Shown: positions 51,927-60,582, numbered from the stretch's first letter. The stretch: 64,000 bases of DNA from an uncultured Lachnospiraceae bacterium (GCA_934317845.1 CAKRES010000015.1:1-64000), one strand, 5' to 3'. Notes: a model not told the origin generated them from the letters alone. Made by a program: numbers and translations.

Positions 51927-52410
51927 GAGCGGCACGGGCGACGAGTGCGCTGCATTGTTCTTTGGTCAGTCGGCTCATATGGCTATTGTGAAACTGTCCG
52001 TCGTAGGTGACCTCTTCAGAAAACCATGCAGGTGGGACGAAGGCATCGGCGGCTTCTTCGCTTAAAAATTCCACTTCTGCCAGATAGATGCCGGAAAAAT
52101 CCTTATGAAATTCGTCCAGCTCGATGGTGAGGGCAGTATCTTTGATCGGGATCAAATATCTTGTTTTATCAATGATAGTGCCATCGCATTTTGGTAAAAG
52201 ATGTTCAAATGCCTCTTTCGTAAGGGGCATTTCTTCTTCTATGCGGCTTCTTAGTCCGCTTGATTTATAGGTTAAGATGTAGTTGTCATCTTCCCGTCTG
52301 ATACGGACAACTGGTGCAGTGTTTAGATATCCCTGCGTCAGTTGTTTTTTTTCGTAGTGGGATAAGTGCTCCGGGAGCTTTCTGATTAAAAATTTACGCT
52401 CGATCTCCAT
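51907..52410 (-). CDS. CYTH-domain protein (triphosphate-tunnel fold)
   Basis: 167 aa. The EIERKFL start is the ExExK signature, and later VRIRRED, YILTYKSSG, IDKTRYLIP and AEVEF strands supply the basic and acidic residues of the tunnel. Members hydrolyse inorganic or organic triphosphates or form cAMP; the substrate here is unknown. AGGAGG lies seven bases before ATG 52410. A TTGACG-N17-TATACT promoter precedes it. Confidence 0.9.
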   Translation of the reverse strand: MEIERKFLIRKLPEHLSHYEKKQLTQGYLNTAPVVRIRREDDNYILTYKSSGLRSRIEEEMPLTKEAFEHLLPKCDGTIIDKTRYLIPIKDTALTIELDEFHKDFSGIYLAEVEFLSEEAADAFVPPAWFSEEVTYDGQFHNSHMSRLTKEQCSALVARAALTRFDD

Positions 52411-52452
52411 TTGATAACCTCCTGGTCCTGGTTGTTTTTTCTGCATATACTT

Positions 52453-52481
52453 AGTATAACGGATGGTTTTTTTGCCGTCAA
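52453..52481 (-). promoter_or_regulatory. Sigma-A promoter of the CYTH gene
   Basis: Minus strand: TTGACG (52481-52476), 17 bases, TATACT (52458-52453). Confidence 0.75.
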
Positions 52482-52483
52482 TC

Positions 52484-52492
52484 TGCTATACT
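52484..52492 (+). promoter_or_regulatory. Extended -10 promoter of the DJ-1 gene
   Basis: TGC then TATACT (52487-52492); the -35 (TGGTTT) is weak. It lies directly next to the -35 of the divergent CYTH promoter, so the two polymerases would compete. Confidence 0.5.
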
Positions 52493-52528
52493 TTAAAAGG
52501 AAAAAAGTCTGGAAAGGAGACAAACATA

Positions 52529-53080
52529 ATGGTATATATTTTTTTAGCAGATGGTTTTGAAACAATTGAAGCATTGACCGTGGCAGATATGCTGCGCCGG
52601 GCAAAAATAGAATGTGAAACGGTGTCGATCATGCAGACGAAGGAAGTGACGAGTGCGCAGGAGATCACAGTTACGGCAGACCGGATGATCGATGAGATCA
52701 AAGAGCAGGAGGCAGAGCTTTTGGTTCTTCCGGGGGGGATTCCGGGAACTCCGAACTTAAAGGCAAATGAAACCGTGATCCATATGCTGCAAAAACAGCA
52801 GGAAGCAGGACGCTATCTGGCAGCGATCTGTGCTGCTCCAAGTATTTTGAGCAGTCTTGGTTATTTAAAGGGAAAAGAGGCAACCTGTTACCCAAGCTTT
52901 GAGGAGGAGCTTCAAAAGAGCGGCGCCATCGTAAAGACTCAGCCTGCTGTAACAGACGGTAAGATCATAACCGGACGCGGTATGGGATGTGCGATCGCGT
53001 TTTCAGCTGAGATCATCAAAGCTTTAAAGGATGAGCAGACAGCGCAGCAGGTAAAAGCATCCATCGTTTATGAAGAGTAG
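52529..53080 (+). CDS. DJ-1/PfpI-family protein
   Basis: 183 aa. Class I glutamine-amidotransferase-like fold with the reactive Cys101 (ICAAPSIL) and conserved Glu14, like DJ-1/YajL/ThiJ proteins. These act in protein or metabolite quality control after carbonyl stress; a glyoxalase III or deglycase role is debated for the family. ATG 52529 follows AAGGAG. Overlaps nothing, but murF begins 11 bases after its stop. Confidence 0.9.
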   Translation: MVYIFLADGFETIEALTVADMLRRAKIECETVSIMQTKEVTSAQEITVTADRMIDEIKEQEAELLVLPGGIPGTPNLKANETVIHMLQKQQEAGRYLAAICAAPSILSSLGYLKGKEATCYPSFEEELQKSGAIVKTQPAVTDGKIITGRGMGCAIAFSAEIIKALKDEQTAQQVKASIVYEE

Positions 53081-53090
53081 GAGTAGAAAA

Positions 53091-54443
53091 ATGGAACAGG
53101 TGTATGTAAAAGATTTGCTTTTAGCAACAGGCGGAACACTTTTGTGTGGAGAGGAAAACACTCCTGTATATGATATTGTGACGGATTCCAGAACGCTAAA
53201 AAAGGGTGATCTGTTTGTTCCGCTGAAAGGGGAAAAGGTAGATGCACACCGCTTTTTAGATCAGGCAGTTTCTTCGTGCAGTGCGGCATTTACCATGGAA
53301 CCGGTAGAGGATGCATGGTGTCAGAAGGACTGCGCCCTGATCGCAGTGGAGGACACCTTAACGGCGATGCAGCAGGTAGCAGCAATGCTTCGCAGCCGGT
53401 ATCAGATCCCTGTGATCGGAGTAACCGGAAGTGTGGGAAAAACAACGACCAGAGAGATGATCGCCAAAGCGTTATCCAGTGAAAAAAAGGTATTTGAAAC
53501 GATCAAAAACTATAATTCCCAGGTAGGGGTTCCGCTGACGCTTGCCAAATTGGATTCTAGCTATGAGATTGCGGTGCTGGAGATGGGGATGAGCAATTTT
53601 GGAGAAATGCAGCGGCTTTCGGATATGGTAAGACCAGATACTGCTGTGATGACCTGCATCGGAGTAGCACATATAGAGCAACTAAAAACACAGGAAAATA
53701 TCCGGGCAGAGAAGCTCAAGATCATTTCTCACATGAAGAAGGAGGATGTGATCTACCTGAATGGAGATGATCCTTTGCTCTATGCATGTAAAGATCAGCT
53801 CCCTTGTACGATCGTGTGGTATGGGCTTGGTTCACATAATGATTTCAGGGCTGAGAACTGCCGCATCGAGGGAGAGAAGAATGTATTTGAGCTGGTACAT
53901 GAATCACAGCGTGTGACTGTTCGTCTGCAGGCAATGGGCGAACATAATGTGCGGAATGCGCTGGTTGCCCTGGCTGTTGCCAGTCAGTATGGAGTAGCAT
54001 TAGACAAAGCGGCAGCGGCACTCAGTGATTTTGCGGGGCAGCGGCAGCGGATCGTAAAAACATCCCGGTTTACGATGATCGATGATACATATAATGCCAG
54101 TCCGGATTCGATGAGGGCCTCCTTAAAGGTACTTTCTGATTTCCATACAACGGGAAGAAAGATCGCAGTACTTGCGGATATGCTGGAGCTTGGTCCGGAT
54201 ACAGAGAAATTTCACCGCCAGGTGGGAGCCTGTGTAAAAGAAAATGGGATCGACTATTTAATCACGTATGGTGAGTTAGCCCGTTTTATTGCCGAGGAGG
54301 CAAAAGTGGATGGCATGCATGCGCAGTCTTTGGAACAGGTGGCAGATTATCTGAGGCAGGAAGCAAAACCGGAGGATGTGGTGCTGCTAAAAGGATCAAA
54401 TGGAATGAATTTGAAACAAGTGGTAAAACAGTTTGACAAGTGA
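53091..54443 (+). CDS. murF: UDP-N-acetylmuramoyl-tripeptide--D-alanyl-D-alanine ligase
   Basis: 450 aa Mur ligase that adds D-Ala-D-Ala to the peptidoglycan precursor in the cytosol. ATP loop GVTGSVGKTT, the MGMSNFGEM substrate region, GEHNVRNALVALAVA and DDTYNASPDSM are conserved. ATG 53091 with AGGAG seven bases upstream is used; the frame opens further upstream inside the DJ-1 gene. The end of the gene holds the -35 of the HU promoter. Confidence 0.97.
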   Translation: MEQVYVKDLLLATGGTLLCGEENTPVYDIVTDSRTLKKGDLFVPLKGEKVDAHRFLDQAVSSCSAAFTMEPVEDAWCQKDCALIAVEDTLTAMQQVAAMLRSRYQIPVIGVTGSVGKTTTREMIAKALSSEKKVFETIKNYNSQVGVPLTLAKLDSSYEIAVLEMGMSNFGEMQRLSDMVRPDTAVMTCIGVAHIEQLKTQENIRAEKLKIISHMKKEDVIYLNGDDPLLYACKDQLPCTIVWYGLGSHNDFRAENCRIEGEKNVFELVHESQRVTVRLQAMGEHNVRNALVALAVASQYGVALDKAAAALSDFAGQRQRIVKTSRFTMIDDTYNASPDSMRASLKVLSDFHTTGRKIAVLADMLELGPDTEKFHRQVGACVKENGIDYLITYGELARFIAEEAKVDGMHAQSLEQVADYLRQEAKPEDVVLLKGSNGMNLKQVVKQFDK

Positions 54444-54461
54444 TAGGCAAACATATATAAT
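54433..54461 (+). promoter_or_regulatory. Consensus sigma-A promoter of the HU gene inside the murF end
   Basis: Perfect TTGACA (54433-54438), 17 bases, perfect TATAAT (54456-54461). The -35 lies in the last murF codons and the stop codon (54441-54443) in the spacer. Fits strong expression of HU. Confidence 0.9.
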
Positions 54462-54501
54462 AAACACTGTTTTATTTGTGAAAAAAAAGGAGGATATTGT
54501 A

Positions 54502-54776
54502 ATGAATAAGACTGAATTAATCGAAGCAATGGCAGCAAAATGTGAGCTTTCCAAGAAGGACACAGAGAAAGCATTAAAGGCATTTACTGATACGGTTGCA
54601 GATGCACTGGCAAGTGGTGACAAGATCGCTTTAGTTGGTTTTGGTACATTTGATGTAGTAGCAAAAGCTGCTCGTGAGGGACGTAACCCAAGCACTGGTG
54701 AGACGATCAAGATCGCAGCATGCAAGGCACCAAAGTTCAAAGCTGGTAAAGCATTAAAAGATGCAGTGAACAAATA
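54502..54776 (+). CDS. hup: HU-family DNA-binding protein
   Basis: 91 aa histone-like protein. LVGFGTFDVVAKAAREGRNP is the arm that intercalates and bends DNA, followed by the usual INPSTGE-like end (here SGETIKI variant as TGETIKIAACKAPKFKAGKALK). ATG 54502 with AGGAGG eight bases upstream. Own strong promoter and terminator; monocistronic. The stop codon TAA ends at 54777. Confidence 0.96.
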
Positions 54777-54788
54777 AATAAAAAATTT

Positions 54789-54817
54789 CGAGCAGGAGTG
54801 ATCCTGCTCGTTTTTTT
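54789..54817. terminator. Terminator between HU and the amidase
   Basis: CGAGCAGGA / TCCTGCTCG with loop GTGA and seven T on the plus strand; the stop of the converging amidase begins inside the T-run. On the minus strand it is followed by A/T bases as well. Confidence 0.93.
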
Positions 54818-55586
54818 ATCGGGAGGAAACAACCAGTGTTTCATAGCCGCTTCTTCTGAGACTTTTTGCCTGTTCGGCCGCTTCATCCAGTGTGGAATAA
54901 GGTCCGACTCTCACGGCATAATAAGGTCCGCTTGGCATGATCTGGGCAGGATAGCTGTCTGCTAAAACCTTTTCAAGCTCCCGGCTTGCATTTTCATAAT
55001 TCCGGTAAAGACCGATCTGTACACGGTATTGGATGCCATTGGTCATAGATGCATTTTCCTGAATGGTTTCATTGATCGCCTGTGCGATCGCAGCTGCAAT
55101 TTCATCAAATTTTTCATCAAACAGAGCATTGTCACTTTCTGTATTGATAAATCCGGTTTCGACTAAAATGGCAGGCATTTTTGTGCGGCGTAATACGGTA
55201 AGATTCGGACGCACACTGATCCCTAAGTTGGAAAATCCGAGTGCGGAAAGTGCGTCGGAAACATTGCCTGCCATCTGAGCTTTGATGCCGGAGTCATCAT
55301 AGACCAGTGTCTGTACGCCCATATACTGTCCCGGCTCTGCACTGGAGTTCCGATGCAGGGAGACAAAAAAATCTGCACCGGAAGTGTTGGCGATCTGTGC
55401 CTTTTCGCTTGGTGACTGGTAAATGTCATCCTCTCTTGTAAAATACACATCGTATCCGAGTTTTTTCAGATCTTCTCCTACCTGTAAAGCCAGCCGCAGG
55501 TTATCCTCTTTTTCCAGCCGTCCCTGATAGGAGGCACCATTATCATATCCCCCGTGTCCGGCATCTACTACAATTCGTTTTGCCAT
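54816..55586 (-). CDS. Leaderless N-acetylmuramoyl-L-alanine amidase with SPOR domain (CwlC-like)
   Basis: 256 aa. Amidase_3 domain with the zinc ligands in DAGHGGYDNGA (His), EKEDNL (Glu) and SLHRNSS (His) and the catalytic Glu in ILVETGFINT; a SPOR repeat (RVQIGLYRNYENA and YYAVRVGPYSTLDEA) at the C-terminus binds denuded glycan. There is no signal peptide, as in CwlC of Bacillus subtilis, a mother-cell enzyme that lyses the sporangium and has the same layout. ATG 55586 with AGGA upstream. A sigma-K type promoter (55619-55645) lies just ahead, supporting a late mother-cell role. Confidence 0.9.
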   Translation of the reverse strand: MAKRIVVDAGHGGYDNGASYQGRLEKEDNLRLALQVGEDLKKLGYDVYFTREDDIYQSPSEKAQIANTSGADFFVSLHRNSSAEPGQYMGVQTLVYDDSGIKAQMAGNVSDALSALGFSNLGISVRPNLTVLRRTKMPAILVETGFINTESDNALFDEKFDEIAAAIAQAINETIQENASMTNGIQYRVQIGLYRNYENASRELEKVLADSYPAQIMPSGPYYAVRVGPYSTLDEAAEQAKSLRRSGYETLVVSSR

Positions 55587-55618
55587 GGTATTCCTTTCCC
55601 TTGTGATTCTTTTCGTTT

Positions 55619-55645
55619 TAGCATATGTAGATTTGCACAAAAGGT
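55619..55645 (-). promoter_or_regulatory. Sigma-K type promoter of the CwlC-like amidase
   Basis: Minus strand: AC (55645-55644), 16 bases, CATATGCTA (55627-55619), matching CATANNNTA exactly with the same spacing as the dpaA promoter. The leader to the ATG is about 25 bases. Confidence 0.72.
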
Positions 55646-55661
55646 GTCAATATGGTAGAAT
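55633..55661 (+). promoter_or_regulatory. Sigma-A promoter of the hydratase, interlaced with the sigma-K site
   Basis: TTGCAC (55633-55638), 17 bases, TAGAAT (55656-55661). The -35 box falls between the -35 and -10 of the divergent sigma-K promoter. Confidence 0.7.
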
Positions 55662-55723
55662 ATTGTTATCTTTGAAACGATAAGACCGAAGGTAAAAGAA
55701 CACAGTAAGGAGGAACTAGTTTT

Positions 55724-58015
55724 ATGGTTAAATTGTATGATGGTGGTGCTTATCTGGTAGACGGTTACCAGATCGTTGAGGATGGGCCGGACGCTTCTAA
55801 GGCGATTGCTTCTATGGTGGGAGAGGATCGTGTCCTTTCCAAAGAAGAGGCAAAGAAGAATACGATTGCCTATAATATTTTAAAAGAGCATAATACTTCT
55901 GATTCGATGGAAAAGCTGAAGATCAAATTTGACAAGCTGACATCCCATGATATTACATTCGTTGGTATCATTCAGACAGCGCGTGCGTCAGGATTGGAGA
56001 AATTCCCAATTCCTTATGTATTGACCAACTGTCACAACAGTCTTTGTGCTGTAGGTGGTACGATCAACGAGGATGACCACATGTTTGGATTGTCCTGTGC
56101 AAAGAAGTACGGTGGAATCTATGTTCCTCCTCATCAGGCCGTGATTCATCAGTATGCGCGTGAGCAGCTTGCAGAGGGCGGTAAGATGATCTTAGGTTCT
56201 GACAGTCATACCCGTTATGGTGCGCTCGGTACGATGGCGATCGGAGAAGGTGGCGGAGAGCTTGTAAAGCAGTTATTGGAGCAGACTTATGATGTGGACA
56301 TGCCGGGAGTTGTCGGTGTATATCTGGAAGGAATGCCGGAGAAGGGCGTTGGACCGCAGGATGTTGCATTAGCTATTATTGGAGCAGTATTTAACAATGG
56401 ATATGTAAAGAATAAAGTGATGGAATTTGTTGGTCCTGGTATTGCCAATTTAAGTGCAGATTACCGTATTGGGATCGATGTCATGACGACAGAGACAACC
56501 TGTCTTTCTTCTATCTGGAGAACGGACGAGGAGATCCGCCATTACTATTCTGTACATGATCGTGTAGAGTGTTACGACCATTTGGAACCGGGTGAGGTAA
56601 CTTATTATGATGGTATGGTGTATGTGGATCTTTCCAAGATCAAACCGATGATCGCGATGCCGTTCCATCCAAGTAATGTTTATACGATTGAAGAAGTAAA
56701 AGCAAACTTAAGTGACGTGCTTCATGATGTGGAGGAGCGTGCAAAGGTCAGCTTAGATGGCAAGATTGAGTTCAGCTTAAAAGATAAAGTACGTGACGGT
56801 AAGCTTTATGTGGATCAGGGTATCATTGCCGGATGTGCCGGTGGTGGATTTGAAAACATCTGTGAGGCAGCAGACATTTTAAGAGATCACCATATTGGTT
56901 CGGACGAATTTACATTAAGTGTATATCCGGCAAGTACACCGATTTATATGGAACTGGCCAAAAATGGGGTATTGGCAGATCTGATCGAGACAGGTGCGAT
57001 CGTAAAGACCGCATTCTGTGGTCCGTGCTTTGGTGCGGGAGATACTCCGGCAAATAACGCATTTTCTATCCGTCATTCCACCAGAAACTTCCCGAACCGC
57101 GAAGGTTCTAAGATCCAGAACGGTCAGATTTCTTCCGTTGCATTGATGGATGCCCGTTCCATCGCTGCTACTGCAGCAAATCAGGGATTCTTAACCGCAG
57201 CAGATGAGGATATTCCGGTATTCAAGCATCAGAACTACTACTTTGATAAGACGATTTATGCAAACCGTGTATACAATGGATGGGGTGATCCACATCCGGA
57301 GACAGAGATCCAGTTTGGTCCGAACATCAAAGACTGGCCGGAGATGAGTGCACTTCCTGAAAATCTGTTACTGAAAGTGGTATCAGAAATTCATGATCCG
57401 GTTACAACGACCGATGAGCTGATTCCATCCGGAGAGACTTCTTCTTACCGTTCTAACCCACTTGGTCTGGCAGAATTCACACTGTCGAGAAAAGATCCGG
57501 CGTATGTAGGACGTGCCAAAGAGGTACAGAAGGCAGAGAAAGCCAGAGTTGCCGGAGAGGATATCTACGAGGCATTCCCTGAGATCAAAACACCATTTGA
57601 GCAGATCAAGGAGAATTTTGATCAGGTAGATACAAACAATACCGGAATCGGAAGTACGATCTATGCAGTAAAACCGGGAGATGGTTCTGCCAGAGAACAG
57701 GCCGCATCCTGCCAGAAAGTATTAGGCGGCTGGGCAAACTTTGCACAGGAATATGCTACCAAGCGTTATCGTTCTAACCTGATCAACTGGGGTATGCTTC
57801 CATTCCTGTTTGATCAGGAAAAGCTTCCATTTGCCAATGGAGATTATTTATTTATTCCGGAGATTGCATCTGCGATCAAAGAGAAGAAGGAAGCCATTGA
57901 TGTGTATGTGGTAAATAAGGGCTTTGAGAAGTTTACTGTAACACTCGGCAGCTTAACAGACAATGAACGAGAGATCATCCTGAAGGGATGCCTGATCAAT
58001 TATAATCGTAAGTAA
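55724..58015 (+). CDS. Aconitase-superfamily hydratase (YbhJ-like)
   Basis: 763 aa. The Fe-S cluster cysteines are in AGCAGG and FCGPCFGAG, as in aconitase, but the start VKLYDGGAYLVDGYQIVEDG and overall sequence agree with the uncharacterised YbhJ-type hydratases, not with AcnA, AcnB or LeuC. The active-site segment SDSHTRYGALGTMAIGEGGGE is typical of aconitase-like enzymes. Substrate unknown. AAGGAGG lies eleven bases before ATG 55724. Own vegetative promoter; the SGNH hydrolase gene follows 38 bases later and may be co-transcribed. Confidence 0.85.
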   Translation: MVKLYDGGAYLVDGYQIVEDGPDASKAIASMVGEDRVLSKEEAKKNTIAYNILKEHNTSDSMEKLKIKFDKLTSHDITFVGIIQTARASGLEKFPIPYVLTNCHNSLCAVGGTINEDDHMFGLSCAKKYGGIYVPPHQAVIHQYAREQLAEGGKMILGSDSHTRYGALGTMAIGEGGGELVKQLLEQTYDVDMPGVVGVYLEGMPEKGVGPQDVALAIIGAVFNNGYVKNKVMEFVGPGIANLSADYRIGIDVMTTETTCLSSIWRTDEEIRHYYSVHDRVECYDHLEPGEVTYYDGMVYVDLSKIKPMIAMPFHPSNVYTIEEVKANLSDVLHDVEERAKVSLDGKIEFSLKDKVRDGKLYVDQGIIAGCAGGGFENICEAADILRDHHIGSDEFTLSVYPASTPIYMELAKNGVLADLIETGAIVKTAFCGPCFGAGDTPANNAFSIRHSTRNFPNREGSKIQNGQISSVALMDARSIAATAANQGFLTAADEDIPVFKHQNYYFDKTIYANRVYNGWGDPHPETEIQFGPNIKDWPEMSALPENLLLKVVSEIHDPVTTTDELIPSGETSSYRSNPLGLAEFTLSRKDPAYVGRAKEVQKAEKARVAGEDIYEAFPEIKTPFEQIKENFDQVDTNNTGIGSTIYAVKPGDGSAREQAASCQKVLGGWANFAQEYATKRYRSNLINWGMLPFLFDQEKLPFANGDYLFIPEIASAIKEKKEAIDVYVVNKGFEKFTVTLGSLTDNEREIILKGCLINYNRK

Positions 58016-58053
58016 AATGCCCGGATAACAAAGAATGGAAGAGGTGGCATGGT

Positions 58054-58947
58054 TTGAAAAAAGAAACCTCAGGCGGCTCTGAAAAAAAAGGAGCCTGGGC
58101 GGTCATGATCCTTTTGATTGTAGCTATAGTGTGCATGATCATCATACTTTTGTATCTGATCGGAATTGCTGTTTCTGAACGTTTTGCCAGGAAAACGCTA
58201 AAAATTCCAATCCTGTCACAGATGACAAGGGTGGTAGCAGGCAATATTTACGAGATAGACGATACAAACGAGGAGATCAATGTGCGAAAAAAAGAGACCG
58301 ATTCAAAAAAGGAAGTGGTGTCACAGGATGCCAGTGAGAAAAGTACCTTGCTTGCATATCAAAGTGATGCACCATGGGATTATCTGAAAGAATGTTACTT
58401 TATTGGAGATTCCAGAACAGTGGCACTGGCAGCGTATGATCTGATCGCCGATGAGAATACGATCGCAGAGGTGGGACTTTCCCATATTGATGCGCTTCAG
58501 CATGTGTATACCCAGAAATCCGGGTTGCAGTATGATGTGGCAAGTTTTTTAGAGGCAAAGCAGCCGGATATTCTCTATATTGCATTCGGGGTAAACGGTA
58601 TTGCTTTTGTGGAGGAGTCCCGATATAAAGAGGAATATGAAAATATGATGGATCAGATCCTTTTGATGGCTCCGAACAGTAAGGTTGTGATCGAAGCGAT
58701 CGGACCGATCAAGGAAGGATATTCCATGACAAGCCGTATGACCAATGCGGATATTGATCATTACAATGAGTTTCTCTACGATCTGGCAGAGGAGAAGGGG
58801 ATTTATTATGTAGACAGTAATAAATGTCTGAAGGATGACTATAATTCTCTAAAGGATGAATACAATAGTGGAGATGGACTGCATTATACACAGGATGGAT
58901 ATGCGCAAGTAGCAGAATACATTCGCTCCCATCCGGTAACCGAATAG
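58054..58947 (+). CDS. Membrane-anchored SGNH/GDSL hydrolase
   Basis: 297 aa. Starts at TTG 58054, which follows AGAGGTGG; no in-frame ATG suits. One helix at about residues 17-41 anchors the protein, leaving the hydrolase outside. Block I is GDSR with nucleophile Ser120, block III has GVNG and block V DGLH with Asp274 and His277. SGNH enzymes remove or transfer O-acetyl or fatty acyl groups; on the cell surface the target may be a polysaccharide or teichoic acid. An MBOAT acyltransferase pair lies 1.6 kb downstream. Confidence 0.85.
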   Translation: MKKETSGGSEKKGAWAVMILLIVAIVCMIIILLYLIGIAVSERFARKTLKIPILSQMTRVVAGNIYEIDDTNEEINVRKKETDSKKEVVSQDASEKSTLLAYQSDAPWDYLKECYFIGDSRTVALAAYDLIADENTIAEVGLSHIDALQHVYTQKSGLQYDVASFLEAKQPDILYIAFGVNGIAFVEESRYKEEYENMMDQILLMAPNSKVVIEAIGPIKEGYSMTSRMTNADIDHYNEFLYDLAEEKGIYYVDSNKCLKDDYNSLKDEYNSGDGLHYTQDGYAQVAEYIRSHPVTE

Positions 58948-58960
58948 AGAACGAAAACAG

Positions 58961-58992
58961 GAAAGTGCGCCAGCATACGGCGCATTTTCTTT
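58961..58992 (+). terminator. Terminator after the SGNH hydrolase
   Basis: GAAAGTGCGCC and GGCGCATTTTC around a seven-base loop, then T-rich DNA. Confidence 0.85.
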
Positions 58993-59008
58993 ATGTAAAA
59001 AATGATAC

Positions 59009-59036
59009 TTGCCAAAGAGAAAAAGGATGCTATAAT
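59009..59036 (+). promoter_or_regulatory. Sigma-A promoter of ybaK-azlCD
   Basis: TTGCCA (59009-59014), 16-base spacer, TATAAT (59031-59036) with TGC in front. Confidence 0.75.
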
Positions 59037-59052
59037 CAGTTAGGGTGATATT

Positions 59053-59544
59053 ATGGGAAAACAAAAGGAAAGTAAAACAAATGCAATGCGCATATTGGAT
59101 AAAAACAAGGTATCGTATGAGGTACACACGTATGAGTGTGAGGAATTTATAGATGGTGTGCATATTGCAGATCAACTGCACCAGCCCTACGAGATGTCAT
59201 TTAAGACGATCGTTACGGTCGGAAAAAGCAAAGAATACTATGTATTTGCTCTTCCGGTAGACAAGGAGCTGGATTTAAAAAAGGCGGCGAAAGCAGTGAA
59301 AGAGAAGTCACTGGAGCTGCTTCATGTCAAAGACATCAATGCCGTGACCGGATATATCCGTGGCGGCTGTACACCGATCGGAATGAAGAAACAGTATCAG
59401 ACTGTGATACATGAAAGTGCAAAGGAGTTAACGAAAATGATCGTCAGTGGAGGAAAGCTTGGAGTGCAGATCGAGCTTTGCCCGGATGATCTGATCAGAG
59501 TGACAAGAGGGACATATGAGGACATTATCATTCAAACAATTTAA
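59053..59544 (+). CDS. ybaK: Cys-tRNA(Pro)/aminoacyl-tRNA deacylase YbaK
   Basis: 163 aa YbaK/EbsC-type editing domain that hydrolyses mischarged Cys-tRNA(Pro) in trans. MRILDKNKVSYEVHTYE at the start, FKTIVTVGKSKEYYVFALPVD, the active-site Lys region KKAAKAVKEKS and GGCTPIGMKK are typical. The ATG at 59053 has only a weak GGTGAT site. Its end overlaps azlC by 29 bases, so the three genes are one unit. Confidence 0.94.
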   Translation: MGKQKESKTNAMRILDKNKVSYEVHTYECEEFIDGVHIADQLHQPYEMSFKTIVTVGKSKEYYVFALPVDKELDLKKAAKAVKEKSLELLHVKDINAVTGYIRGGCTPIGMKKQYQTVIHESAKELTKMIVSGGKLGVQIELCPDDLIRVTRGTYEDIIIQTI

Positions 59545-60244
59545 ACATGGTGTGGTGAAAGGGCTTCCCATTTTCTTTGGGTATATTCCGGTTTCTTTTA
59601 CTTTTGGTATTATGGCAGTCCAGAGCGGTCTTCCGGTCTGGCTGGCTATTTTTATTTCGGTGTCGAATGTGACTTCGGCAGGACAGTTTGCAGGAACCAG
59701 TCTGATTGCGGCAGGAGCCGGTTATTTTGAGATCGCACTCACGACTCTTGTGATCAACATCCGGTATATGTTGATGTCGGTTGCACTTTCGCAACGCATT
59801 GATGAGAAAGTGTCCCTGCCATCCAGGCTGCTGATCGGATATGGAATTACCGATGAAATATTTGCAATTGCGATTACGGAAACAGAAGAGGTTACTCCTT
59901 CCTATATGTATGGTTTGATCGCTGTTCCGGTGTTTGGCTGGACGCTTGGCACAGCACTGGGGGCTTTGGCAAACGGACTACTTCCGGCATCGTTATCTGA
60001 CGCTATGGGAATCGCTCTTTACGCTATGTTCATTGCGATCATTATTCCACCGGCCAAAAAGTCAAAGGCTGTCTTGCTGGCGATCGTAATTGCTGTGCTG
60101 GTGATGTGTGTGTTCCGTGTTTTGAAACCGTTCGCCGTTATTTCTTCCGGATTCCAGGTGATTATCGCAACGATTATTGCAGCCGGATTGATGGCATGGC
60201 TGGCTCCGGTAAAAGAAAAACAGGAAACAGGAGGTGCCTCATGA
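59516..60244 (+). CDS. azlC: AzlC-family branched-chain amino acid exporter, large subunit
   Basis: 242 aa with about six membrane helices. KGLPIFFGYIPVSFTFGIMA near the start is the AzlC hallmark, and SNVTSAGQFAGTSLI the next. Works with AzlD to export branched-chain amino acids or analogues such as azaleucine in Bacillus. ATG 59516 sits inside ybaK. Its stop overlaps the azlD start (ATGA). Confidence 0.94.
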   Translation: MRTLSFKQFKHGVVKGLPIFFGYIPVSFTFGIMAVQSGLPVWLAIFISVSNVTSAGQFAGTSLIAAGAGYFEIALTTLVINIRYMLMSVALSQRIDEKVSLPSRLLIGYGITDEIFAIAITETEEVTPSYMYGLIAVPVFGWTLGTALGALANGLLPASLSDAMGIALYAMFIAIIIPPAKKSKAVLLAIVIAVLVMCVFRVLKPFAVISSGFQVIIATIIAAGLMAWLAPVKEKQETGGAS

Positions 60245-60546
60245 GATATGCAGTGACAGCCGTGATCATTATGGCACTTGTGACTTATATTCCGCGAGTA
60301 TTGCCGATCACTATATTAAAGAAGCCGATTCAATCAACATTTTTAAGATCATTTCTTTATTATGTACCATATGCGGTGCTTGCAGCGTTGACATTTCCGG
60401 GAATCTTTTTTGTGACTGCAGAGCCGGTTACTGCAATTTGCGGCACGATAGCTGCTGTTCTTTTGGCATTGTTTGACCAGAGTCTGGTTGTAGTTGCTCT
60501 GGGGGCCATCGCAGCTGTCTTTTTTTCCGGATTATTCTTTGGGTGA
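60241..60546 (+). CDS. azlD: AzlD-family branched-chain amino acid exporter, small subunit
   Basis: 101 aa, about four short hydrophobic segments, with the family motif TYIPRVLP near the start and YVPYAVLAALTFPGIF in the middle. Translation starts at ATG 60241, overlapping azlC by four bases. Only functions as a pair with AzlC. Confidence 0.93.
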   Translation: MRYAVTAVIIMALVTYIPRVLPITILKKPIQSTFLRSFLYYVPYAVLAALTFPGIFFVTAEPVTAICGTIAAVLLALFDQSLVVVALGAIAAVFFSGLFFG

Positions 60547-60582
60547 TCACGCATAAAATAGAATGAAGAATGTGAGGATGAT

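Noticed and set aside
60553..60563. CATAAAATA before the MBOAT gene as a third sigma-K site
   Set aside because: The -10 pattern matches but there is no AC at 16 or 17 bases upstream.
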